Part shown: one piece after another, positions 51,877-61,456 of the stretch
How the letters are laid out: each line of letters starts with the position of its first letter
Position numbering within the stretch: position 1 is the first letter of the stretch
NCBI GenBank assembly: GCA_946481315.1
Contig: CAMLMH010000001.1
Span: forward strand, 868,001 to 932,000
Reading direction: 5' to 3'
From: an uncultured Bacteriovorax sp.
GTDB lineage: Bacteria; Bdellovibrionota; Bacteriovoracia; Bacteriovoracales; Bacteriovoracaceae
Length of the DNA stretch: 64,000 bases
Notes under the pieces: generated by a model
The model's database searches: none
Told to the model about the DNA's origin: nothing
What the model saw: only the letters and a program-made list of their open reading frames with translations
Position numbers and translations under genes: made by a program

Positions 51877-52374
51877 TTAAAGCGGTGCCTCGAAATAAAT
51901 GAATCCATTGCCAGTATGCTTGATCAATAGAGGAGCGCGCTCATGGGAGAACTTCTCCAGCAGCTTCTGCATTTTCAGGTTACTGGTGTGATAATCCCCG
52001 TAAAACTTGCCAATACCCACTTCCTTGGCGCGCTCAGCAATTGCATTAAGCAGTCTTTTGCCGAGCCCCTGGCCCTGATAACAATCCACTATGGTGATGC
52101 CAATTTCGGCCATGGCCGGATCGTCGTTTTTTCTTATCGCCCGGATAACACCGGCCGGGTAGAGCTTTCCGTCTTTGTGATGAACGACCACGAAGGCCAG
52201 GTGATTATTCTGATCGACTTCGGTGAGAAACTTCAATTCCTCTTCGGAAAAACCTTTTTTGGCTGAGAAAAAACGCTGACGGATAGATTCAGGTGAGAGC
52301 ATCTGTAAACCCACCTGCAGAGGGATTTTATCCTCCGGTAGTATCGGGCGAATTTCAAATGTGTTTTCACTCAT
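51877..52374 (-). CDS. GNAT-family N-acetyltransferase
   Basis: A 165-residue GNAT. The acetyl-CoA binding site is GQGLGKRLLNAIAERA. A preceding strand (MAEIGITIVDCYQ) and the YPAGVIRAIR region fit the fold. It starts 9 bases after the ABC-F gene stop, so the two are likely co-transcribed. The substrate is unknown. Confidence 0.88.
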   Translation of the reverse strand: MSENTFEIRPILPEDKIPLQVGLQMLSPESIRQRFFSAKKGFSEEELKFLTEVDQNNHLAFVVVHHKDGKLYPAGVIRAIRKNDDPAMAEIGITIVDCYQGQGLGKRLLNAIAERAKEVGIGKFYGDYHTSNLKMQKLLEKFSHERAPLLIKHTGNGFIYFEAPL

Positions 52375-52383
52375 GAAAGTATC

Positions 52384-53970
52384 TTAATCGTTTAGTCCTA
52401 AATATTCATCAAAAGTCTTTTCAACATCGACAATTGATCCATCTGGCTGAATATCAATAATACGATTGGCAACTGTCTGAACAAATTCATGGTCATGACA
52501 GGCAAATATGAGCGGTGAATCCCATTTTTTCAGGCCTTCGTTAACTGATGTAATGCTTTCTAAGTCTAAGTGATTGGTCGGGCCGTCCATGATCAGAACA
52601 TTTGGCGCTTCGAGCATCATTTTGGAGAGCATCATGCGGACTTTTTCACCACCGGATAAAACGTTGGTTTTTTTCTGTGATTCTTCACCGGTAAAAAGCA
52701 TGCGGCCTAAAAAGCCCCGAACGAAAGACTCGTCTTTGTCTTCAGAGAATTCGCGAAGCCAGTCAACCAGATTGTAGCGGCCATCAGCAAAGAAGCTACT
52801 GTTATCGGCCGGAAAATAAGAGCGCTGAACAGTGACTCCCCATTGAATGTTTCCGGAGTCAGCATTTGTCACTCCGGCCAGAACGTCCATTAAAGCACTG
52901 CAGGCCTGATCGCTTCCAAGAAGGACGATTTTGTCTGTTTTACGAACCTGGAAAGAAATATTTTTAAAGAGAACTTTTCCATCCACAGTCTTAGAAATTT
53001 TTTCAACGTTAAGAACATCTTTTCCGAGTTCTTTTTTCGCCTTGAAGTGGATGTAGGGATATTTTCTGGTTGAAGGCTGAATGTCTTCAAGGGTGATTTT
53101 ATCCAGCATCTTTTGTCTTGATGTCGCTTGTTTTGATTTCGAAGCATTGGCCGAAAAGCGCGCGATAAATTCTTTGAGCTCTTTAATTTTTTCTTCAGTC
53201 TTTTTATTAGCATTTGATTTAAGGGTAAGAGCAAGCTGAGAAGACTGATACCAGAAATCATAGTTACCAGTGTAAATCTGAATTTTTCCGAAATCGATAT
53301 CCGCCATGTGCGTACATACTTTGTTTAAGAAGTGACGGTCGTGAGATACAACGATAACCGTATTTTCAAAATTGAGCAGAAAGTTTTCCAGCCAGTGGAT
53401 CGCTTTCATATCAAGGTGGTTGGTAGGCTCATCAAGCAATAGAATATCTGGTTTACCAAAGAGCGCCTGGGCAAGAAGCACTTTTACTTTCTCACCACCA
53501 TTGAGCTCTTTCATTTTTTTAGATAGCAATTCTTCTTTGATTCCCAGACCGGATAGTAAAACGGCCGCTTCTGATTCTGCTTCCCAGCCGTTCATTTCGG
53601 CGAAAGCTGATTCTAGTTCTCCGGCGCGGACACCGTCAGCATCTGAAAAATTTTCTTTTGCATAAAGGGCATCTTTTTCTTCCATGACATCCAGAAGTTT
53701 TTTATTCCCCATGATAACGGTTTTTAAAACTTCCACTTCGTCATAGAGAAAATGGTCCTGCTTTAAAACTGAAAGGCGCTGTCCCGGAGTAATGAACACA
53801 GTTCCGGTGGAGCTGGGAATTTCACCGGATAAAATTTTAAGGAAGGTTGATTTTCCCGCACCGTTAGCACCGATGAGTCCATAACAATTTCCCGGAGAAA
53901 ATTTGATATCGACATCCTCGAAAAGTTTACGTGCGCCGTATCTTAAACCAACATTCTGGCAGATGATCAT
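52384..53970 (-). CDS. ABC-F ATPase (YbiT/YkpA type) with degenerate second site
   Basis: A 528-residue ABC-F protein with two ABC domains and a helical linker (about 250-290). The first domain is complete: Walker A GANGAGKST (34-42), NGGEKVK signature, Walker B LLLDEPTNHLD (D180, E181). In the second, Walker A is degenerate (LGSDQACSALM, no Lys), and the Walker B glutamate is Gly463 (MDGPTNHLD). Such proteins act on ribosomes. The WGVT / SYFP / DNS block is typical of the YbiT/YkpA type. It is followed by the GNAT gene in an operon. Confidence 0.92.
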   Translation of the reverse strand: MIICQNVGLRYGARKLFEDVDIKFSPGNCYGLIGANGAGKSTFLKILSGEIPSSTGTVFITPGQRLSVLKQDHFLYDEVEVLKTVIMGNKKLLDVMEEKDALYAKENFSDADGVRAGELESAFAEMNGWEAESEAAVLLSGLGIKEELLSKKMKELNGGEKVKVLLAQALFGKPDILLLDEPTNHLDMKAIHWLENFLLNFENTVIVVSHDRHFLNKVCTHMADIDFGKIQIYTGNYDFWYQSSQLALTLKSNANKKTEEKIKELKEFIARFSANASKSKQATSRQKMLDKITLEDIQPSTRKYPYIHFKAKKELGKDVLNVEKISKTVDGKVLFKNISFQVRKTDKIVLLGSDQACSALMDVLAGVTNADSGNIQWGVTVQRSYFPADNSSFFADGRYNLVDWLREFSEDKDESFVRGFLGRMLFTGEESQKKTNVLSGGEKVRMMLSKMMLEAPNVLIMDGPTNHLDLESITSVNEGLKKWDSPLIFACHDHEFVQTVANRIIDIQPDGSIVDVEKTFDEYLGLND

Positions 53971-54190
53971 AGTTCTTCCTTCTTCTTTCCTTGCGTCATT
54001 CTTAATTTCTTGAAATCCCTTTTTAGATCACAAGAAAGAAAAAGTCAGGGCTTTTTCACTCCAAAAATCACCAGGATGGAGCGGAGAGAAAAAAAATGTT
54101 CTGTACTCCAGTTTTTTAGGGGGGTAAAAAAGAAGTAATTAACTCAACTTTTTTGACACGTCTGATTAAAAATCAGGGTGATAATGATAT

Positions 54191-54457
54191 ATGCAGACAG
54201 ATAACACAGAAACCTTTATCCCTAAATATGAAACCGCTAGAATTGCCGTTGAACGGGCCCGTGCGCGGATCAAAGAAAACAACGAAATGATCTCCCGTTT
54301 AAAAAGCGAAGCCAACATCGAGCATGACGATGCGGATAGCCCATTCTCCGAAGCAGAAAATTTTTCCCCGGACGATTCACATGCCTTTGATTTGTATAAA
54401 ATTAAATCAACAAATGGCATCACTGACTTTTTCAAAGACATCTTCGGAGTGTTCTAG
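54191..54457 (+). CDS. small acidic hypothetical protein
   Basis: An 88-residue acidic protein with a helical first part (TARIAVERARARIKENNEMISRL) and a disordered Asp/Glu-rich middle. The family is not recognised. The next gene starts one base after its stop, so they are probably translated together. It lies upstream of rapA. Confidence 0.6.
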   Translation: MQTDNTETFIPKYETARIAVERARARIKENNEMISRLKSEANIEHDDADSPFSEAENFSPDDSHAFDLYKIKSTNGITDFFKDIFGVF

Positions 54458-54458
54458 C

Positions 54459-54614
54459 ATGACTCAAAAAAAATCTAAATCGCACAAAGGGCAGAAGGCA
54501 CTCAAGTCGCATCTCACCCAGGCCGATATTGAAATTGGCCGCAAGAGAATCTATTTGCTCATTGCTATGGTCGTGGTATCGCTCATCATTGCAGCGATTA
54601 AGATGCATACATAA
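54459..54614 (+). CDS. small single-pass membrane protein
   Basis: A 51-residue protein with a basic N-terminus (MTQKKSKSHKGQK) and one C-terminal transmembrane segment (YLLIAMVVVSLIIAAI). The ATG follows the TAG stop of the preceding gene by one base (CTAGCATG). It lies 36 bases upstream of rapA. It is too small to assign a function. The basic N-terminus would be on the cytoplasmic side. Confidence 0.6.
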   Translation: MTQKKSKSHKGQKALKSHLTQADIEIGRKRIYLLIAMVVVSLIIAAIKMHT

Positions 54615-54650
54615 AATCTAAAGAATCATTTTTCACTAAAAGGACAAATT

Positions 54651-57350
54651 GTGAGTTCATTAAAAGTAGGCCAGCGCTTCATGAGCGAAACTGAGCCGGA
54701 ACTAGGTCTGGGTATTCTCGCCCATGTTGAAGCAAAAACAGTTAAAATTACTTTTCCAGCGGCCCGTGCCGAACGCACATACGGTTCAAAGGGAGCTCCC
54801 ATCAAACGAGTTGTCTTCAGTGTAGGAGACGAAATCACTCTGCGCACGGGAGAAAAACATGCAGTTGAGTCCGTCGTTGATCACGAAGGGTTGGTGGGCT
54901 ATTTAAGTCATGGACAGGTTTATGACGAACGTGAGCTTTCTGATTCGCTGAGTTTCAATAAACCAGAAGAGCGTATTTTTAACGGATCCGTCGATGCTCC
55001 GACACTCTTTAATCTTCGCTACAAAACACTTTCGCATAAAAATCGTCTAACGCAGTCTCCGGTACGCGGTTTTATCGGCGGGCGAATGAATTTAATACCG
55101 CATCAGTTTTATGTCGCTCATCAGATTACGGACCGTCCAATTCCCCGCGTACTTCTGGCTGACGAAGTAGGTCTGGGAAAAACAATTGAAGCAGGTCTGG
55201 CCCTGCATCACCTGATTCTCACAGAACGGGTGAAGCGAGCCTTGATTGTTGTTCCGGACTCTCTGGTTTATCAGTGGTTCATCGAAATGCTACGCAAATT
55301 TAATCTCTCTTTTGCAACCATGAATCAGGAAACACATCTTGAACCGGGCACCAATCCGTTTACTGAAAACGATCTGGTGATCGTCAACATTGGTCTTTTA
55401 AAAGGCGCTGAAATGGCCCGTAAACTGATGAGTGAAGCAAACTGGGACCTGATGGTCGTCGATGAAGCTCACCAGTTAAAATGGAGTCAGGAAAAAGCGT
55501 CGGTGGAATATAAAATTGTCGAACAGATTGCCAAAACCACTAAAGGCCTCCTGCTGCTGACAGCGACTCCTGAACAGCTGGGGATGGAAGGGCACTTTGC
55601 CCGTCTTCGCCTCCTGGATCCCGATCGCTTTTTTGATTTTCACCAATTCCTGCAGGAAATGAGTGAATACGAAAAGGTGGCAGTGGAGGCCCGCGAACTG
55701 CAACGCTATAAAAGTGAAGCCAACGACCGGAAACTCTCAGAACTGCAGGATCTGCACGGGCCCGGACGCATTTATTTCCGCAACACCCGCGACCGGATGG
55801 GAAAACATTTTTCTTTTTTCCCGAAACGCCTGCTGCATCCTTATCCTTTAGAAAGCAAAGCCACGCATTTACTTTCACTGGAAGATGAAGAAACAATCGG
55901 CCCTTCCTTTGATTTAAAACTTGATTGGCTGACTGATTTTGTTATGAAACACCGTCGGGAAAAAATGCTGTTAATTACAAAATCTAAAACGAAAGTATTG
56001 TGTCTGGAAAAACTCTTAAAAGACAGGATTCCCGGACTCAATGTCGGTGTTTTTCATTCCGGACTATCCTTCATTGCCCGCGATCGACAGGCCGCCTATT
56101 TTGCCGAAGAAAACGGAGCTGAAATACTTCTGTGTACGGAAATCGGAAGTGAAGGGCGCAACTTCGAATTCGCCCATCACCTGGTCTTATACGATCTTCC
56201 GCTCAATCCCGATTTATTAGAACAGCGGATTGGTCGATTGGACCGCATCGGGCAGAAAAAAGACATCAACATTCACGTGCCTTATGTTCAGAATTCCTAT
56301 GATGAAGTTCTTTTTCAATGGTACCACCGTGGGCTAAATGCTTTTTGCCAGTCAGCTGAAGGAGCAAGTGTCGTTCATCTGAGTCTGCAGTCATTGCTGG
56401 AAGAATACCTGAAAAAACCGGAACTGGTTCTTCCTGAAAATCAGGTCTTCCAGGATTTCCTCATTACTACTAAAAATGAATTCTCAGTCGTGCATAAAAA
56501 GATGGAAGAGGGACGGGACGTTCTGGTCGAACTCAATTCGTTCAAAGAAGATAAAGCTTATGAAATCATCAACAGCATTAAAGTTTTTGATGAGGAAGCG
56601 ACACTAATAAATTACATGAACGAAGTTTTCCAGGAACTGGGTGTGGATATCGAAGACCTGGATGAAAGTGTGTTCTATATTAAACCAAGTGACAATATGT
56701 ATGTTCCGCATTTTCCAGGTCTAGAAAGTGAAGGACTGCGGATTACCTTTGACCGCAAAGTTGCCCTAAAGCGGGAAGACGTCGAATTTTTAACATGGGA
56801 TCATCCGATGGTTGTTGGAGTAATGGATCTCATCCTGAGTAATAGTTTTGGAAATGCAGCCATTATGATGCGCAAGAAAAGTGGCTCAACGAAAACTTTC
56901 GTAGAAACTTTTTTTAAACTTCAAGTCGTTGCTCCTAAAGCGATGAGTCCGGAGCGCTTTTTCCCACCGACACCGATTCGTATTCTCGTCGACAGTTCAG
57001 GCGAAGATTTCTCTGAAAAATTTCAAAAAGAAGATATCGATGAAAAAATCACCGGTGCAGATCCGGAGCTGATTAAAAAGGCTAAAGGGCTTCCTAAAGC
57101 TGCTGTCACGAAAGTGATTAAGACCGCTCACGACTTTGCCCTTAAGGAAGCTGAAGGGCTGAAAATCCGCTATAAAAACGATATGCTTGCCCATTTGAAA
57201 GTCGAGCGCGACCGCTTAGTGAAACTTAAAGCGGTTAATCCCGTTGTCCGGCAGGATGAAATTGATGCTCTGGAATTGCAGATGGAAACGCTGACCAAAT
57301 GTTTTCTGGATGCGGAAGTGACTCTGGATTCAATCCGTCTCATTTTCTAA
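54651..57350 (+). CDS. rapA: RNA polymerase-associated SWI2/SNF2 ATPase RapA
   Basis: An 899-residue RapA (HepA), which recycles RNA polymerase by releasing it from stalled complexes. The N-terminal Tudor-like part (about 1-110) is followed by IPHQFYVAHQI, the helicase motif I LADEVGLGKTIEAG, DEAH box (VVDEAHQLKW), and motif VI (QRIGRLDRIGQ). It is shorter than the E. coli protein (968) but otherwise regular. The start is GTG with AAAGGAC upstream. A 23-bp inverted repeat follows its stop directly. Confidence 0.94.
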   Translation: MSSLKVGQRFMSETEPELGLGILAHVEAKTVKITFPAARAERTYGSKGAPIKRVVFSVGDEITLRTGEKHAVESVVDHEGLVGYLSHGQVYDERELSDSLSFNKPEERIFNGSVDAPTLFNLRYKTLSHKNRLTQSPVRGFIGGRMNLIPHQFYVAHQITDRPIPRVLLADEVGLGKTIEAGLALHHLILTERVKRALIVVPDSLVYQWFIEMLRKFNLSFATMNQETHLEPGTNPFTENDLVIVNIGLLKGAEMARKLMSEANWDLMVVDEAHQLKWSQEKASVEYKIVEQIAKTTKGLLLLTATPEQLGMEGHFARLRLLDPDRFFDFHQFLQEMSEYEKVAVEARELQRYKSEANDRKLSELQDLHGPGRIYFRNTRDRMGKHFSFFPKRLLHPYPLESKATHLLSLEDEETIGPSFDLKLDWLTDFVMKHRREKMLLITKSKTKVLCLEKLLKDRIPGLNVGVFHSGLSFIARDRQAAYFAEENGAEILLCTEIGSEGRNFEFAHHLVLYDLPLNPDLLEQRIGRLDRIGQKKDINIHVPYVQNSYDEVLFQWYHRGLNAFCQSAEGASVVHLSLQSLLEEYLKKPELVLPENQVFQDFLITTKNEFSVVHKKMEEGRDVLVELNSFKEDKAYEIINSIKVFDEEATLINYMNEVFQELGVDIEDLDESVFYIKPSDNMYVPHFPGLESEGLRITFDRKVALKREDVEFLTWDHPMVVGVMDLILSNSFGNAAIMMRKKSGSTKTFVETFFKLQVVAPKAMSPERFFPPTPIRILVDSSGEDFSEKFQKEDIDEKITGADPELIKKAKGLPKAAVTKVIKTAHDFALKEAEGLKIRYKNDMLAHLKVERDRLVKLKAVNPVVRQDEIDALELQMETLTKCFLDAEVTLDSIRLIF

Positions 57351-57408
57351 CAGGTTCCACCTACCTTTTGGTGGTGCGACGCCGTACCAAAAGGTAGGTG
57401 GAACCTGT
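57350..57408. repeat. perfect 23-bp inverted repeat between convergent genes
   Basis: Two perfect complementary 23-base arms (57350-57372 and 57386-57408) with a 13-base loop. The left arm begins ACAGGTTCCACCTACC. It starts at the last base of the rapA stop and ends 9 bases before the convergent HD-domain gene stop. No T runs flank it, so it is not a classical terminator, but a two-way terminator or a dispersed palindromic repeat is plausible. Confidence 0.8.
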
Positions 57409-57417
57409 AAGAGTATG

Positions 57418-58359
57418 CTAAGAAAGCATTTCTTCTTTTTGCAGGATCTTTTTAAAATCGTTCAGAAGATCGAGGGAATAGTTACCCAGCTCATCGATCA
57501 TCATATCTTTCATGGTCTGTGCCGGACTGGTTTTATTGGTAATCGTTCGTTTGTCGTAGTTGTTTACCAGGGAGAGAATTTCTTCCTGCATGGAGAGTTT
57601 CTTTTTCTTATTCGGACCCAGGCCACTTAAAACTTCTTCATGGTTCTGGATCAATTCTAAAATGGTGGGCGTGACGTAAAGCTTGTCCTTTAACAAGGCT
57701 GCGGCATCTTTACAGTGCATATAATAAACGCGTTTATCTTCATGGCCTAAAAGTTTTTTGGGTTTATAAAAGAGCTGAATATCGTTTTTGTTCATGTTGG
57801 TCAGACCGATGTCGTGGATCAGCGCGGCTGTTCCTAGTTCATCGAGTTCGTTTTCAGAGAGACGTTTGACTTCGCCCAGCTTACAGGCGAGGGCACAGAC
57901 GTTGAGTGAGTGCTTGATGATGTCTTCGTTTTTATCGACTTTTTTACCGAAGATTTTCTTTAGAGCATCCGGATTGTTTTTAATGACCTGCCGTAAGCTC
58001 TTAGCCGCTTTTTCAGTCATGCGGTAAGCACTTTCACTGCCCGGATCTTTCTGCATCCGTTCGATCGCCGAGGTCGCAGCTCCTTCGGCCATATTGACTT
58101 TTTCATCCACGCTGACGTTTGGATTGGAGAGTGTTTCATCCAAAAGGGCATCGAGAAATTTCTGATAATTGGATTCATCGTTTTCGGTGATAAAGAATTT
58201 AGCAATTTTCTGCGTTTTTAATTTTTCGAATTTCTCTTCCGAGAGCTGTTCACCTCTTTTGACATAACAAAGATATTGTTCTTTGAAGAAAATGTAGAGG
58301 TCGAACGTCAGGTCGCGCAGTGGCTTTACAGTGGAAATTCTGAGCGGAGTAAAATCCAT
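57418..58359 (-). CDS. HD-domain protein with lost GYP motif
   Basis: A 313-residue protein with an N-terminal region of about 140 residues of unknown type and a C-terminal HD domain. Metal-binding HD is H182-D183 (IHDIGL), with H206, H215 and H240-E241 as further ligands. In c-di-GMP phosphodiesterases the last block is HE-x-L-x-G-x-GYP; here it is EVLSGLGPN, so GYP is missing. Cyclic-dinucleotide binding or an altered substrate is possible. Confidence 0.85.
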   Translation of the reverse strand: MDFTPLRISTVKPLRDLTFDLYIFFKEQYLCYVKRGEQLSEEKFEKLKTQKIAKFFITENDESNYQKFLDALLDETLSNPNVSVDEKVNMAEGAATSAIERMQKDPGSESAYRMTEKAAKSLRQVIKNNPDALKKIFGKKVDKNEDIIKHSLNVCALACKLGEVKRLSENELDELGTAALIHDIGLTNMNKNDIQLFYKPKKLLGHEDKRVYYMHCKDAAALLKDKLYVTPTILELIQNHEEVLSGLGPNKKKKLSMQEEILSLVNNYDKRTITNKTSPAQTMKDMMIDELGNYSLDLLNDFKKILQKEEMLS

Positions 58360-58572
58360 GAGGTTGTCATCCGTAATGAGGTTAATCGGGCTGCTATTAT
58401 TTTAGGCTCATTCGGAAATTTTTCAATTCGTCTTAAGGGATAAAACAGGCATAATTTCTTACTCCTGGTAGCTCCCTGCTCAGGTATTTCTTCGCTCTTT
58501 TCTAATGCCAAAGTGCATTGGATCAGGGTAGAGTAGGCTCACAAATTATCACTTCAATGGAAAGAAAGACAA

Positions 58573-60207
58573 ATGATCAGTTTCAATAATGTTTCAAAAC
58601 ACTATGGTGGACAAATTCTCTATGAAAACGCTTCGTTTATGCTTCGTCCCGGAGATAAAGCGGGTCTGGTAGGTCCTAACGGAGCAGGGAAGACGACAGT
58701 ATTTCGCATACTCATGAAAGAAGAAGGTTTCGAAGGCGGCTCTATTACCGTACCGGAAAAAATTCGTGTGGCCTATTTTTCTCAGAATATCGGAGAAATG
58801 AAAGGACGAACGGTTATTGAAGAAGTTATCAGCGGAAACGCCCGAGCGGCAGAATTGGCAGTTGAAATTAAAAAGATTGAAAAAATTCTTGATGGGGAGA
58901 CTCCTCTTTCCGACGACGAAATGGAAAAGGTGCTCTTTAAGCTCGGGGATTATCAAACGGAGTTTGAAAAACTAGGCGGCTATGACCTGGAAGTAAGGGC
59001 CAAGGAAATCATCACCGGATTGGGGGTGATGCCTTATGACCATGACCGTGATGTAGGACTTTTTTCGGGTGGATGGAGAATGCGAATTGCACTGGCCAAA
59101 GTTCTCATTCAAAATCCGGACGTCATTTTACTGGATGAGCCTACCAACTATCTGGACTTAGAGAGCATTCTCTGGCTGGAAGAATGGTTAAAGACCTTTA
59201 AGGGAGCTGTTCTCATGACTTCCCACGACCGTGATTTCATGAACGGTATTGTTAACCGGATTATCGAGGTGGCCAATAAAACCATTACGACTTTCACCGG
59301 TAATTATGACTACTACGAAAAAGAAAAAGAAATAAGAAAAGAGCAACAGATAGCCCAGCATGAATCGCAGCAGGCCATGCTAAAAAAAGAAGAAGAATTC
59401 ATTGCTAAGTTTGCGGCGCGGGCCAGTCACGCTGCCCAGGTGCAGTCCAGAGTTAAGAAGCTCGATAAGATCGACCGCGTGGAGCTGCCACCGGAAGATA
59501 TTGTCATGGATTTTACATTTCCAGTTCCTCCACGCGGAAGTAACGATGTCGTGGTCATGAAAGATCTCGCCAAAACATGGACCCGTGATGACGGAACTCC
59601 ACATAATGTTTTTTCCGGATTAACAGCGACGGTCAACCGTCTGGATAAAATTGCTGTCGTCGGGGTAAACGGCGCAGGTAAATCAACCCTTTTAAAAGTT
59701 ATCTGTGGTTTAACAGAAGCAACAAAAGGTGAATCTTCACTGGGGCCATCGATTAAAGCGGGATACTTCTCCCAGTTTTCTCTCGATCTTTTGAATCCGG
59801 AAAATACAGTTCTGGAAGAAATTTCCAACCGACTTCCGCATGCTACCAATGGTTATATCCGCAATCTCCTGGCCGCTTTCTTATTCCGCGGTGATGATGT
59901 GGAAAAAAAAATTAAGGTTCTCTCCGGGGGGGAAAAATCACGCGTTGTTCTGGCAACTTTGATGTCTAACAACAACAATTTGCTGATCCTGGATGAGCCT
60001 ACTAACCATCTTGACCTGAAATCGCGTGACGTTCTCCTGAACGCGCTGAAGAGTTTTGACGGAACAGTGATGTATGTTTCTCACGACAGGCACTTTCTGC
60101 ATGGATTATCAAACCGGGTGTTCGAAGTGGATAAAGGAGGAATCAGAGTATTTGATTCTAACTTCCAGTACTACTTAGATAAGAAAAAAGCTGAAGCACA
60201 AGGGTAA
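58573..60207 (+). CDS. ABC-F ATPase (YheS-like)
   Basis: A 544-residue ABC-F protein with both sites intact: Walker A GPNGAGKTT (34-42) and GVNGAGKST in the second half; signatures FSGGWRMR and LSGGEKSR; Walker B ILLDEPTNYLD and LILDEPTNHLD. A linker rich in Gln/Lys/Glu joins the halves. It is likely a ribosome-associated translation factor. It is distinct from the other ABC-F in this window (52384-53970), which has a dead second site. Confidence 0.93.
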   Translation: MISFNNVSKHYGGQILYENASFMLRPGDKAGLVGPNGAGKTTVFRILMKEEGFEGGSITVPEKIRVAYFSQNIGEMKGRTVIEEVISGNARAAELAVEIKKIEKILDGETPLSDDEMEKVLFKLGDYQTEFEKLGGYDLEVRAKEIITGLGVMPYDHDRDVGLFSGGWRMRIALAKVLIQNPDVILLDEPTNYLDLESILWLEEWLKTFKGAVLMTSHDRDFMNGIVNRIIEVANKTITTFTGNYDYYEKEKEIRKEQQIAQHESQQAMLKKEEEFIAKFAARASHAAQVQSRVKKLDKIDRVELPPEDIVMDFTFPVPPRGSNDVVVMKDLAKTWTRDDGTPHNVFSGLTATVNRLDKIAVVGVNGAGKSTLLKVICGLTEATKGESSLGPSIKAGYFSQFSLDLLNPENTVLEEISNRLPHATNGYIRNLLAAFLFRGDDVEKKIKVLSGGEKSRVVLATLMSNNNNLLILDEPTNHLDLKSRDVLLNALKSFDGTVMYVSHDRHFLHGLSNRVFEVDKGGIRVFDSNFQYYLDKKKAEAQG

Positions 60208-60215
60208 TTCTTCCC

Positions 60216-60851
60216 ATGAAGAATGTAACGTTTACGTTTGATTTTCTCTCACCTTATTCCTATCTGGCCTGGACATGGGTGAGAGACCAGCAGCACATCA
60301 ACTGGACTTATCGTCCCGTCCCGATGGCCAGTCTGATTACTCATTACGAGACCAAAGGTCCGGCGCAGATTGAACCAAAAAGAAATTATCTTTTTAAAGA
60401 TCTGCTCCGAAAAACGGCAGAAAGAAATATTCCCTTTACCACGCCTAAAGAGCTTCCCTTCAATTCGCTCTATGCTCTTCGGCTTTCTTTGGAGGGAGTG
60501 GCCGGGGACACTCAACGCTCTGTCATCGATGCCATTTACCGTGCAGGGTGGGAATATGGTCTGGATATCGGAAATGATGACGTTTTAAAGGATGTGATAA
60601 ATAAGGCACAACTTCCGGTAGAGGAATTATTCAGCAAAATGGAAGCAAAAGAAGCCCGGCGTGAACTCAAGCAGAACCTTGAAGCAGCGCTCGCTGACGG
60701 TCTCTTTGGTGTGCCGAGCTTTACCGTCCAAAAAGAGCTTTTCTGGGGTCATGATTCCATTCCTTACCTGGAAAAATATTTGGACGGAAAAGATTTATTG
60801 GATCAAACTAAGTACGAGAAATTTCTTAATCTTTTTACAGTGAGGTCTTAA
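60216..60851 (+). CDS. DsbA-like / 2-hydroxychromene-2-carboxylate isomerase-family protein
   Basis: A 211-residue thioredoxin-fold protein of the HCCA isomerase/DsbA family: FDFLSPYSYLA near the N-terminus, LFGVPSFTVQKELFWGHDSIPYLEKYL near the end. No CxxC is present. The Ser in SPYSY corresponds to the catalytic position of glutathione-dependent HCCA isomerases. The substrate is unknown. It lies 8 bases after the ABC-F stop and abuts the cyclophilin gene. Confidence 0.88.
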   Translation: MKNVTFTFDFLSPYSYLAWTWVRDQQHINWTYRPVPMASLITHYETKGPAQIEPKRNYLFKDLLRKTAERNIPFTTPKELPFNSLYALRLSLEGVAGDTQRSVIDAIYRAGWEYGLDIGNDDVLKDVINKAQLPVEELFSKMEAKEARRELKQNLEAALADGLFGVPSFTVQKELFWGHDSIPYLEKYLDGKDLLDQTKYEKFLNLFTVRS

Positions 60852-61409
60852 GTGAAATCGTGGATTATTTCCCTGGCAATGATTGCAAGCAGCAGTGCTT
60901 TTGCCGCTAACCCAAAAATCGTTATCAAAACTAATAAAGGGGATATCGAAGCTGAGCTTTTCGAAGACAAAGCGCCAAAGACTGTTAAAAACTTCCTTTC
61001 TTACGTAGACAAAGGTCACTACAAAGGAACTATCTTCCACAGAGTCATCAATAACTTCATGATTCAGGGAGGAGGATTTGATAAAGACATGAAAGAAAAA
61101 TCCACTGGTGCTCCGATTGAAAACGAAGCGACCAATGGTCTTAAAAACGAAACCGGAACACTGGCCATGGCCCGTACAATGGATGTGAACTCGGCAACAG
61201 CTCAGTTTTTCATCAACGTGGCCGACAATTCTTTTCTTGATCACCGCGATAAGACACCACAAGGGTACGGTTACGCAGTTTTTGGCAAAGTAACTGCAGG
61301 AATGCCTGTAGTGAACATGATTAAAGCAGTAAAAACTGGTAGCCGCGGTATGTATGAAGACGTTCCAATGGAGCCGGTAGTAATTTTAGACATCACAAAA
61401 AAGAAGTGA
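60852..61409 (+). CDS. periplasmic cyclophilin-type peptidyl-prolyl isomerase
   Basis: A 185-residue exported PPIase (signal about 1-19). The cyclophilin core [31 protein letters not shown] and YAVFGKV is intact, with the catalytic Arg in FHRV. It would catalyse proline isomerisation in the periplasm, like PpiA. The start GTG directly follows the previous stop, with GAGGTC as ribosome-binding site. Confidence 0.95.
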   Translation: MKSWIISLAMIASSSAFAANPKIVIKTNKGDIEAELFEDKAPKTVKNFLSYVDKGHYKGTIFHRVINNFMIQGGGFDKDMKEKSTGAPIENEATNGLKNETGTLAMARTMDVNSATAQFFINVADNSFLDHRDKTPQGYGYAVFGKVTAGMPVVNMIKAVKTGSRGMYEDVPMEPVVILDITKKK

Positions 61410-61456
61410 TACTGTTGCGCTTTAGGATAAAAACCTTTTGATTTGGGGATACTCGC

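Noticed and set aside
54038..54057. GAAAAAG / CTTTTTC hairpin upstream of the small acidic gene
   Set aside because: The AT-only style stem of 7 bp with no link to a gene end is likely chance.
60795..61262. 155-codon frame on the minus strand
   Set aside because: It is antisense to the cyclophilin gene and has no support.
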